A DNA stretch of 33,644 nucleotides from contig CAJATL010000181.1 of the NCBI GenBank assembly GCA_903944895.1, positions 1-33,644 on the forward strand, in the 5' to 3' direction. The translations under genes were made by a program, and so were the position numbers. The stretch is from an uncultured Bacteroidota bacterium. Lineage in GTDB: Bacteria; Bacteroidota; Bacteroidia; Bacteroidales; 4484-276. This document shows, piece by piece, positions 1-7,549 of this stretch. The notes under the pieces are model-generated. The model was not told the DNA's origin. It saw only the letters and a program-made list of their open reading frames with translations, and did no database searches. Positions within the stretch are counted from its first letter, which is position 1. Each line of letters begins with the position of its first letter.

Positions 1-1
1 A

Positions 2-145
2 ACTTTGCAACACAAAAAGAAGTTGACCTTTGCATGGAACATATCCGCATTAGGCACAGACAAAGACAACTGGATATTGACAGGTATTATTGACAAAAGT
101 TATTTTAGTAAAGTAGAACTATTGATAAAAACAACATTTATTTAA
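2..145 (+). pseudogene. 5'-truncated reading frame, possible upstream part of the beta-helix gene
   Basis: An open frame enters from the left edge and stops with TAA at 143-145. It encodes about 47 residues with alternating hydrophobic strands (for example AWNISALGTDKDNWILTGI). The following gene is also open upstream of its first ATG, back to codon 112, in a different frame, so the two frames overlap at 112-145. The simplest reading is one secreted protein broken by a frameshift (mutation or sequencing error) near 112-130. Alternatively this is the tail of an unrelated gene. Family not recognised. Confidence 0.35.
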
Positions 146-195
146 ACTACTCAGCTTATGGGTCAGATGTATCTAAAACAAGTTACTGTCCTGCA

Positions 196-1905
196 ATGAC
201 AATAATATTGGACACTTTTACAGTTATAAACCCCGACCAGCATTTTATTTATTCTTTTGATGTTTACAATTATCCGGTAAATGACATTACCCTTAAAATT
301 GATAATGCAAAGGTAGAGCCTATAGATCACGATTTGCATGTGAACCCTGTTAATGGAAGCAACCAGAATGATGGATTGACCCCCGAAACCCCTTTAAAAA
401 CAATTGCTTATGCTCTACATATGATTGCATCGGACAGTTTAAACCCGCTATCAATTTTTCTTAGTAACGGAATTTATGCACCCTCAACCAATGATGAATT
501 GTTCCCGTTAAACGGGAGAAGTTATGTTTCTATAATTGGTGAAAACAAAGATAGCACCATTTTCGATGCCGATTCAATGTACTACTTTTTTAAAGGATAT
601 GGTTTAATGGAAAACCTCTATATTAAAAATATTTGTTGTATCAACGGATATGGCAATCTTAATTCATTTTCAGGATTTGAAATTGAAAATTGTAATAATA
701 TTACATTGGAAAATATTACTATTACTGACTGCAGTGCTTGGGGCACGCCAGGAGTATATTGCAATAGATCTGATAAAGTTAAATTTTCGAAAATTGACTT
801 ATTCAACAATCAAGGTGGGTTTAATTTTTCCATTGGAAATCATTGGCAACCTTCAAAGACGTTTGAAATTAATAACTTATTGATAATGAATTGCGGCCCT
901 GACCAGAGTCCCGATTCAGAAGCAGAAGGAGGTGGTATGGGTATTTCGGGAGGATATGGAACTTTTGGAATGCTAAAAGGTAAACTTACCAATATCCAAA
1001 TTACAGATAACCTTCGGTTACCAGATCCTAAATGGGGCCCTGGCTGTATAGTAGGATTAATAGTTGATCAATTTGCTGAAGTAACCCTTGTTAACGCTAC
1101 CGTAGGAAATAACATAGTGAGAGGAGTTCAGGGCTACACTATAAATGTTGATGAAGGCTCGGAACTGAATGTGTACAATTCCATTTTTTATGGCGACTCA
1201 CTGTACGAAATGTCATTAGGTTACCCTTCCGGGTCAATTTTCCCTGCCACCGCCAACATAGCCTACTCCAACATCGAAGGCGGTGAAGATGAGATTATGA
1301 ACTGGTACAACCAGCATACGCTCAACTGGTTGGATGGCAACATGGATGAAGACCCGCTATGGGCCGGAACAGGTGACACGGCATATTACCTCCTGCCCGG
1401 CTCGCCCTGCATCGATGCTGGCACACCCATGTACGAGGAAGGAATGGATTATCCCTACATCAAAATGGAGAATGACAAAATCGTGCTTTACAAATACGAT
1501 GGCGACACCATCCATCTTCCTGCTACTGATCTTGCAGGAAAACCACGTATCTCCGGAGGCAGAATAGATATGGGAGCTTACGAATACCAGGATACCACCA
1601 CTTCCATAAAAAGGTTCCCCAATAAAATACAGGAAAACAAAGTTCAGGTTTATCCAAATCCTTTTACTCAACACACCTTCATCAGCTTCCGCCTGCAAAA
1701 TCCCGGAAAGGTGCTTGTAACGATTTCCGACATCAATGGCAGGCCGGTCAAAACCCTGATGGATGCAAAAATTCCTTCCGGCGATTGTACGATGATTTGG
1801 GAGGGTGATGACAATAATGGCAAAACTGTTGGCACAGGAACATATTATGTCACTTTTTACAACAAGGGTTTTCTTTTGGCAACCGAAAAAGTTATTAAAA
1901 GGTAA
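196..1905 (+). CDS. T9SS-sorted right-handed parallel beta-helix protein
   Basis: A 569-residue probable cell-surface or secreted protein. Residues about 48-75 (VNPVNGSNQNDGLTPETPLK) match the DUF1565-like start common to pectate-lyase-type beta-helix proteins. The middle consists of short N-rich and hydrophobic coils (NCNNITLENITITDC), typical of parallel beta-helix rungs. A 'GSPCIDAGTP' segment near residue 405 is the usual end of such helices. The last 85 residues start with 'VYPNPF' and end 'TEKVIKR', a T9SS type A sorting domain. T9SS cargo needs a Sec signal peptide, but none is present after the ATG at 196; the frame is open upstream to 112, and an overlapping frame (2-145) may hold the missing N-terminus. 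The start is therefore doubtful. Base composition becomes more GC-rich after about position 1230. No enzymatic residues can be assigned; substrate unknown. Confidence 0.8.
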   Translation: MTIILDTFTVINPDQHFIYSFDVYNYPVNDITLKIDNAKVEPIDHDLHVNPVNGSNQNDGLTPETPLKTIAYALHMIASDSLNPLSIFLSNGIYAPSTNDELFPLNGRSYVSIIGENKDSTIFDADSMYYFFKGYGLMENLYIKNICCINGYGNLNSFSGFEIENCNNITLENITITDCSAWGTPGVYCNRSDKVKFSKIDLFNNQGGFNFSIGNHWQPSKTFEINNLLIMNCGPDQSPDSEAEGGGMGISGGYGTFGMLKGKLTNIQITDNLRLPDPKWGPGCIVGLIVDQFAEVTLVNATVGNNIVRGVQGYTINVDEGSELNVYNSIFYGDSLYEMSLGYPSGSIFPATANIAYSNIEGGEDEIMNWYNQHTLNWLDGNMDEDPLWAGTGDTAYYLLPGSPCIDAGTPMYEEGMDYPYIKMENDKIVLYKYDGDTIHLPATDLAGKPRISGGRIDMGAYEYQDTTTSIKRFPNKIQENKVQVYPNPFTQHTFISFRLQNPGKVLVTISDINGRPVKTLMDAKIPSGDCTMIWEGDDNNGKTVGTGTYYVTFYNKGFLLATEKVIKR

Positions 1906-2249
1906 TGCAATGTATGAATCTGTTCAGGTGAATTCGCAATCCACGTTGGCAAAAGCTACACTAATTCATAAAATAATCTGACTAAAATTAGATTCAATTT
2001 CTCCTTCAATAAATAATATTGGAGGATGGCAAATCTTAGCAAGCCTTGTTTTAAAACGAAAAAATGCAAGGTTTTGTAAGCATGAAAAATGCAAACTTCC
2101 TGTAAATGAACATCCTGGAGAGTTTGGAAGAAATAAAAAATATTTTTGAACAACATGGTTCAAAATCCTATTTTCTTTTTCTACCTTTGACATTCCATTA
2201 AAACTATTTAATGGCAATCTATAAATTAATCATTAAAAAAATTAAAAAA
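1906..2249 (+). promoter_or_regulatory. Intergenic region with a putative -7 element for the HU-like gene
   Basis: This 344-base AT-rich gap holds no convincing gene. Small minus-strand frames of 66 and 83 codons are low-complexity and have no recognisable features. TACCTTTG at 2182-2189 fits the Bacteroidota -7 consensus TAnnTTTG and lies about 60 bases before the HU-like ATG. No good TTTG/TTG -33 partner sits at the expected 19-21 base spacing, so the promoter call is tentative. Confidence 0.35.
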
Positions 2250-2633
2250 ATGGCAATTAGATTTAAAGTAATCGAAAAGGGCCAGCCGGGAGTACCCGGA
2301 GGTGGTACTAAAAAGTTCTACGCTACGCCCGTAGCCGACGGAGAGGTGAGCCTCGCCGAGCTAACCAAAGCAATCGAAAAAATATGTACGGTGAGCGGCG
2401 CCGATATCCGCGCCGTATTGTATTCGTTGGTTGATGTTTCGATTGATAACCTCGCCAACGGAACAATTGTCCGGTTGGGCGACCTGGGCAGTATGCGCAT
2501 TACCCTGAGTTCGGAAGGCAAGGCAACCGAACAGGAAGTAACGGCTGCCTCTATCAAAAGTACGGGCATTATTTTTACCCCCGGCACACGCTTAAAGGAG
2601 ATGCTCGATGCCGCAAAATTCCAGAAGGAATAG
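2250..2633 (+). CDS. HU-like DNA-binding protein (HU-related, TIGR01201 type)
   Basis: A 127-residue nucleoid-associated protein of the HU/IHF superfamily, in the Bacteroidota-specific branch. This branch has an N-terminal extension (MAIRFKVIEKGQPGVPGG, then KKFYATP) before the HU fold. The HU part begins near residue 30 (GEVSLAELTKAIEKICTVSGADIRAVLYSLVDV) and ends with the beta-arm and final helix (TGIIFTPGTRLKEMLDAAKF). Predicted role: DNA bending or compaction in the cytoplasm. The ATG at 2250 is preferred over one at 2211 because the family starts MAIxF/MAVxY and the extra 13 residues (YKLIIKKIKK) look like translated A-rich leader. The gene stands alone between a putative promoter at 2182 and a double hairpin at 2642-2725. 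Confidence 0.88.
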   Translation: MAIRFKVIEKGQPGVPGGGTKKFYATPVADGEVSLAELTKAIEKICTVSGADIRAVLYSLVDVSIDNLANGTIVRLGDLGSMRITLSSEGKATEQEVTAASIKSTGIIFTPGTRLKEMLDAAKFQKE

Positions 2634-2641
2634 CTGACCCG

Positions 2642-2725
2642 TTTTCCTGCTGTGCAAATTTTTTTTCCACAGCAGGAAAATTAAATTTCCACGTGTGGAA
2701 ATTAGATTTTTCACACGTGGAAATT
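2642..2725 (+). terminator. Two consecutive hairpins after the HU-like gene
   Basis: Hairpin 1 has arms TTTTCCTGCTGTG (2642-2654) and CACAGCAGGAAAA (2668-2680). Hairpin 2 has arms AATTTCCACGTGTG (2684-2697) and CACACGTGGAAATT (2712-2725) and is followed by a T-run (to about 2731). Both begin 9-50 bases after the stop codon. The second, with its T-run, can act as an intrinsic terminator; the first may be a 3'-end stabiliser. The arms are long and perfect, more than a terminator needs. Confidence 0.6.
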
Positions 2726-2920
2726 TTTTTTCGACCGCAGCAAATTTTACCCCATTGATTTTCATAGGAAATTTTAAAGTTTTAGGATATGATAAGCAAA
2801 ATAACAAGACAATTCCTTGTAATAGTTTTTCGTTGGCTTACGCCGATCTTCAATCTGTGCTTGTAAAAATTCTCTTTGTTTTACAACGAATAAAACTAAA
2901 TTTGCTTCAATTTATCAGAT

Positions 2921-4495
2921 ATGTTTGTCAGCTATAAATTTTACGAATCAAATGCAAACTGGTTTCAAATAAGCCAGGGAAGCTACGATTACTTTATTAC
3001 TTATGGCACCGACAGGCAGCGCAGCATGAGCCGTTTAATCAATGGAATAACCGAGGATATTTTACAAACAAAGTATTATGCCTTTGGCGATTATGAAAAG
3101 GAAATTACACCAACCGGCACCCGCCATCTGCATTACATTTCCGGGGGTGATGGCATTGCTGCCATTTATGTAAAATATAATAATGCGCCTGATTCGTTGT
3201 ATTTCATTACGACAGATCATTTAGGCAGTATTGTAGGTGCAATTAATTCTACAACAGGAACAATTTACCGCCAGAATTTTGATGCCTGGGGGAGGAAAAG
3301 GAATCCCGTTACCTGGTCTTACACTAATATTCCCGATTTCCCATTCGACCGTGGTTACACCGGGCATGAGCACCTTAAGTGGTTTTGCTTAATAAACATG
3401 AATGGTAGGATGTACGATGCAGCGCTTTGCCGCTTCTTAAGTCCCGATCCGTATGTTCAAATGCCCGATTACACACAGAATTTTAACAGATATAGCTATG
3501 CTTTGAATAATCCGCTGGTTTATAGTGATCCGAGTGGGGAATTTATTCTTCCGGCGATTATGTTGGGTGCATTTATTTATACTGGAATACAAGGAGCAAC
3601 TGGAAATTTACACAGCATGGGAGATTTCTTTTTAGCTGTTGGAATTGGTGGTTTGTCAGGAGCTGCTGGTGCTGGTGCTGGAAGTGCTATTAGTAGTATT
3701 GCCGGAGGTGCTATTGGTTTTGGGAGTGGTGCAATTTCGGGTGCGGCAGGAGGTTTTACAGGTGGTTTTGTTGGGGGTGCTGGAAATGCATGGGCTGCCG
3801 GGGCAAATTTTAGCGATGGAATAACAGCAGGATTAGTTGGTGGTGGATGGGGCGCGCTTGGTGGTGCTGTCATTGGGGGTATTACAGGTGGAATACGTGC
3901 AGACAAAATGGGATTGGATTTTTGGGATGGAACCGGGACATCAATTTCTGAAAGTCAGGTTGTTGTTAATAATGGCTCTCCTGCAAGAGGAGAGTCCACT
4001 GGCATAGGTGATTCCCGTTCACTGAATGAATTTAAAAATACAAACTTCCCTAATAGTGAAGAAGTTCCCGTCTTGTATGGAGATGATTATCCGTCTCAAT
4101 TAGCTAATACTGGCTATAAGCTGGAGGGTGGTAGTTTTGTTAAAGACGGGAGATATGCTGCTGGTTTTACCGTGGCCGATAAAAATGGAATATTTTCTCA
4201 GCTTCAAACCTCAACATTTATATCACCTAATGCAGCAATGTATTCAAATAATCTAAGAGCGGTCTTAGGACATGAACTAATTCATGTCTATCATTTTCAA
4301 ACAGGTTTTCATGCTAGATATGGTAAGGCAACATCAGAGTATTATTGTTATAAGTATTCAGCCACAGTTATTTCGAGTGACCAATTTAAATATTTGCATG
4401 ATATGAATTACATTTGGGGGCCAACAGCAACAAGGATTCCATTTGGTTTTAAAACTGTATATCCAAACTGGGTGCCAAAAAATGTATTTTATTAA
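2921..4495 (+). CDS. Orphan RHS core with HELIH metallopeptidase-like toxin tip (cassette 1)
   Basis: 524 residues. Residues 1-18 are unrelated to the other cassettes; residues 19-205 are an RHS repeat-associated core (YYAFGDYEKEITPTGTRH, DHLGSIVGAI, FDRGYTGHEHL, NGRMYDAALCRFLSPDPYVQ, NPLVYSDPSG). After the SDPSG border the protein changes: residues about 207-330 are hydrophobic and glycine-rich (a pre-toxin linker seen in many RHS proteins), and about 345-524 form a distinct C-terminal domain. It contains GHELIHVYHF with H451-E452-L-I-H455, the HExxH zinc motif of zincin metallopeptidases. Inference: a protease-type effector tip. There is no signal peptide and no upstream RHS shell, so this is a displaced tip cassette that may need recombination into a full-length rhs gene to be delivered. 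The next gene, 13 bases downstream, is the probable immunity gene. Confidence 0.75.
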   Translation: MFVSYKFYESNANWFQISQGSYDYFITYGTDRQRSMSRLINGITEDILQTKYYAFGDYEKEITPTGTRHLHYISGGDGIAAIYVKYNNAPDSLYFITTDHLGSIVGAINSTTGTIYRQNFDAWGRKRNPVTWSYTNIPDFPFDRGYTGHEHLKWFCLINMNGRMYDAALCRFLSPDPYVQMPDYTQNFNRYSYALNNPLVYSDPSGEFILPAIMLGAFIYTGIQGATGNLHSMGDFFLAVGIGGLSGAAGAGAGSAISSIAGGAIGFGSGAISGAAGGFTGGFVGGAGNAWAAGANFSDGITAGLVGGGWGALGGAVIGGITGGIRADKMGLDFWDGTGTSISESQVVVNNGSPARGESTGIGDSRSLNEFKNTNFPNSEEVPVLYGDDYPSQLANTGYKLEGGSFVKDGRYAAGFTVADKNGIFSQLQTSTFISPNAAMYSNNLRAVLGHELIHVYHFQTGFHARYGKATSEYYCYKYSATVISSDQFKYLHDMNYIWGPTATRIPFGFKTVYPNWVPKNVFY

Positions 4496-4508
4496 AAATA
4501 GATTTTGT

Positions 4509-5117
4509 ATGAAAAAAATAGTATTGATTATTTTCACACTTTTTTTTGTAAATGTGATATTATATTCGCAATCCTTTGCCAGGCATAGCCTTTTTGGTAA
4601 TTACATTTTTGAAATTGAAGATGATTCAGCCAGAATATTGTGGTCCATTCATTTATGCAAGGATAGTTGTTTTGCAATGGATACTTTGGTGTTTGTCCAA
4701 CACAACTCCAATAATTCTAAGGATCTGGATGGTAATAATGTGGAAATCTCACACCCTGACATCAAAGGAAATTATAAACTTTCGCATGACACATTGTTCT
4801 TGATATGGGGCAAAAAAAACGAAACTACAATTACACTCCAAGTCATTGATTCTTTAAATGTAAAAATGTTACATTCCGATATTAATGGTCCTTTCAAAAA
4901 TAAATTTGGAAATAAAGTATGTGCTTATTATTCTCATCATGTTTGTGGTGATTATTTTAGCTATTTATATTCAATGAAGTGGTCATACGGCACTGAGGGT
5001 TATGGTGCGCAGAAGCGAAAATCATTTTGGAGCTATTTTGATTCTCTATCAGAAACTCCTTGGTTATGGGATTATAAAGTCCCTGATACAAATACGGTAA
5101 GCAGATATTTGCATTGA
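4509..5117 (+). CDS. Exported protein, putative immunity for RHS cassette 1
   Basis: 202 residues beginning with a signal peptide (MKKIVLIIFTLFFVNVILYSQSFA; cleavage likely near residue 20-24) and no lipobox cysteine. The mature part is beta-rich (GNYIFEIEDDSARILWSI, KGNYKLSHDTLFLIWGKK) and resembles lipocalin-like 'extent of expression' small secreted proteins in general character only; no family is recognised. The ATG at 4509 is chosen because it gives the signal peptide; an earlier in-frame ATG at 4443 overlaps the toxin gene. Position directly after the toxin tip and before the next cassette supports an immunity role, by analogy with other RHS/polymorphic toxin loci. Export would place it in the periplasm. 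Confidence 0.6.
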   Translation: MKKIVLIIFTLFFVNVILYSQSFARHSLFGNYIFEIEDDSARILWSIHLCKDSCFAMDTLVFVQHNSNNSKDLDGNNVEISHPDIKGNYKLSHDTLFLIWGKKNETTITLQVIDSLNVKMLHSDINGPFKNKFGNKVCAYYSHHVCGDYFSYLYSMKWSYGTEGYGAQKRKSFWSYFDSLSETPWLWDYKVPDTNTVSRYLH

Positions 5118-5121
5118 AATC

Positions 5122-6798
5122 ATGAACCAATTGATAAACCTTTACAACTTCGATTATGCCTTCACACAAGTGACTGCCGGCCCCCATGCCGTTACCGGCC
5201 TTACGAGCACTACAGGAACCCTATTACCGGCAAACGACCAAATTGTCGATTACACCGCTTTTAGCAAAGCATCCCATATTGGCCAGGGTGGTTACGATTA
5301 CTTTATCACTTACGGCACCGACAGGCAACGCAGCATGAGCCGTTTAATCAATGGAATTACCGAAGATATTTTACAAACAAAGTATTATGCCTTTGGCGAT
5401 TATGAAAAGGAAATTACACTAACCGGCACCCGCCATCTGCACTACATCTCCGGTGGTGATGGTTTAGCCGCTATTTATGTAAAGTACAGCAATGCTCCTG
5501 ATTCGTTGTATTTCATTACGTCAGATCATTTAGGCAGTATTGTAGGAGCGATTAATTCGACTACCGGAACAATTTTTAAACAAAACTTCGATGCCTGGGG
5601 AAGAAAGAGAAATCCCCAAACCTGGTCTTACACTAATATTCCCGATTTCCCATTCGATAGAGGGTACACCGGGCATGAACATTTAAAGTGGTTCGGCCTT
5701 ATTAATATGAATGGCCGGATGTACGATGCTGCAATTTGCCGCTTCTTAAGCCCTGATCCGTATGTTCAAATGCCCGATTACACACAGAATTTTAACAGAT
5801 ATAGTTATGCTTTGAATAATCCGTTGGTTTATAGTGATCCTTCAGGCTATTGGTTTGGCCTTGATGATGCAGTAGTAGCAGGAGCAGGGTTTTTATTTGG
5901 TTATTTGTCTTATGGTATAACTCAGGGAGATTGGGGTGGGAAGGCTCTATTAAGTGGTGGAATAGGAGCGTTAACTGCATGGGTTGGTTATAATACAGCT
6001 GGCCTTGCTTACGGTTGCGTTGACAAGGTAACAATGAATTATGTTGGCTCCATGGCAATAAACACAGTGGCAGGTCAAATAATACCACCAATGAATATTC
6101 CTGTTGGTGATAATATTTCTTTGTCGGTTTCTCCGGGAATTGGTATGTCATCAGGTGGCAGTTTAGTTGGTGGGCTTAACTTTTCGGGAACATACACTTC
6201 TGGTGACTGGGCTTTTACTGCAGGACATGGAGTAGGTAATACACATAATTCAATGTTTGGTAGCGCAACATATTATGACAGGGCCAATAGCCAGTATTTT
6301 TCATATTATGCCACTTATTTTGGTGGACAATACAAACAAACTGTAGGGGGTCTCGGCTATAGTAAGGGCGATTTTTCTATAAGATTTGAGAATGATTTTT
6401 TTGCACATTCTGGTGATAAATACCGTACAAATGCTATAGAGTTCGGTTTAGGGGATTTTGTAATGGGTACAAATTTATGGACAAATAATCCAGATCCGAA
6501 TAATGAGAATAAAGATTGGAATCCCGACGGAACTAATTTACGAGGCAAAACCAACAAACATGGTAATGGAGCCTGGAATAATGGCCAGGTATTAAGTGCC
6601 CCTTTATATTTTGGGTACAGCCAAGGAAATGCTGTAACGCGCGCTGGAATCAGCAACCCTTGGGTACAAGACCGTACTCAAAATTTTATACATAAGAATT
6701 TTCTTCCAGGTTACCAACATTTCTACAATAATTATGATAATATGAAACAGGGACCATGGAGTTATTCAGGTTACTATAATCCCTTTACACTAAATTAG
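5122..6798 (+). CDS. Orphan RHS core with type-23-like toxin tip (cassette 2)
   Basis: 558 residues. The first 17 are unique, then the RHS sequence enters at AGPHAVTGLTSTTGTLLP, about 40 codons earlier than in cassette 1. The core continues through DHLGSIVGAINSTTG, GYTGHEHLKWFGL and RFLSPDPYVQ to the border NPLVYSDPSG (about residue 242). The tip (about 243-558) has a hydrophobic linker and then a beta-rich domain with GLGYSKGDFSIRFENDFF, GDKYRTNAIEFGLGDFVMG and repeated GG/GY strands. This pattern agrees with my recollection of the 'polymorphic toxin type 23' domain, whose activity is unknown to me. The ATG at 5122 follows the previous stop by 4 bases, so the array may be co-transcribed. As in cassette 1 there is no export signal or full RHS shell. 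Confidence 0.7.
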   Translation: MNQLINLYNFDYAFTQVTAGPHAVTGLTSTTGTLLPANDQIVDYTAFSKASHIGQGGYDYFITYGTDRQRSMSRLINGITEDILQTKYYAFGDYEKEITLTGTRHLHYISGGDGLAAIYVKYSNAPDSLYFITSDHLGSIVGAINSTTGTIFKQNFDAWGRKRNPQTWSYTNIPDFPFDRGYTGHEHLKWFGLINMNGRMYDAAICRFLSPDPYVQMPDYTQNFNRYSYALNNPLVYSDPSGYWFGLDDAVVAGAGFLFGYLSYGITQGDWGGKALLSGGIGALTAWVGYNTAGLAYGCVDKVTMNYVGSMAINTVAGQIIPPMNIPVGDNISLSVSPGIGMSSGGSLVGGLNFSGTYTSGDWAFTAGHGVGNTHNSMFGSATYYDRANSQYFSYYATYFGGQYKQTVGGLGYSKGDFSIRFENDFFAHSGDKYRTNAIEFGLGDFVMGTNLWTNNPDPNNENKDWNPDGTNLRGKTNKHGNGAWNNGQVLSAPLYFGYSQGNAVTRAGISNPWVQDRTQNFIHKNFLPGYQHFYNNYDNMKQGPWSYSGYYNPFTLN

Positions 6799-6799
6799 T

Positions 6800-7537
6800 A
6801 TGGCACATCGAAAGATTCTTCTGCTTGTTTTGATAAGTCTACTTATAATTTCCTGTAATTCATTATGGGTTCCAAGGCATATAAAGCAAAGTTTTACCAA
6901 TTGCTATGATGGGAAAAACACTGGATTAGACACATTAATTTCCGTAGTGGGTTATTATAGAATGTGGCAGGAATATGACAGATATGGAATAAATGCTGTT
7001 TATGAACACCAACTTGATACGATCTATTCATATTTTCTTCTTTATCCTGATGGAATAATTGTTGATTTTTTTTCTTCGGGTGGAAAAAATGTTGATGATT
7101 TAATAAATGATATAATCTCAACTTCAAATAGAGGTAAAAAGCATAGTTTTTTTAGTTACAATAATTGGGGCTGTTATTCAATTAAAGGTGATACTATTAT
7201 ATCACAAAATGTTAATCATGCTCGTTCTTTGAATCAGTATTATGGTGGATATGAAAAAAAATATAAAATCATAGATAAAAACACACTACTTTTAATAGAG
7301 CATAGGTCCTTGAGTAAAATACCACCATTGTCAACGATAGAGTTAGGATATCAAGAGCAAAGAGAGAGAGAAAGGGATTTTGAAAATGCTTTTGACAGGA
7401 AAAGTATCATTTCAGATACAGCTAATTTTATCCCTTTAAAGGAAATTCCTCCATCGGATTGTTGGTTAAAGGAAAAGCGTTGGTTCTGGTGTGATAAGGA
7501 AAAGTTTAAAAAATGGAAGAGTGGAGTTAAATATTGA
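6800..7537 (+). CDS. Lipoprotein, putative immunity for RHS cassette 2
   Basis: 245 residues. The N-terminus MAHRKILLLVLISLLIISCN is a lipoprotein signal with lipobox LIISC (Cys19). The mature part is charged, with several aromatic residues (YYRMWQEYDRYGINAVYEHQ, DCWLKEKRWFWCDKEKFKKW) and no recognised domain. It starts one base after the toxin stop codon, which implies translational coupling. The lipid anchor would hold it on the periplasmic face of the inner or outer membrane. Assignment as immunity rests on position only. Confidence 0.6.
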   Translation: MAHRKILLLVLISLLIISCNSLWVPRHIKQSFTNCYDGKNTGLDTLISVVGYYRMWQEYDRYGINAVYEHQLDTIYSYFLLYPDGIIVDFFSSGGKNVDDLINDIISTSNRGKKHSFFSYNNWGCYSIKGDTIISQNVNHARSLNQYYGGYEKKYKIIDKNTLLLIEHRSLSKIPPLSTIELGYQEQRERERDFENAFDRKSIISDTANFIPLKEIPPSDCWLKEKRWFWCDKEKFKKWKSGVKY

Positions 7538-7549
7538 TAATTTTGAAAA

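Noticed and set aside
3577-3906. 109-codon minus-strand frame inside RHS cassette 1
   Set aside because: A low-complexity, proline/alanine-rich shadow of the glycine-rich linker on the other strand.
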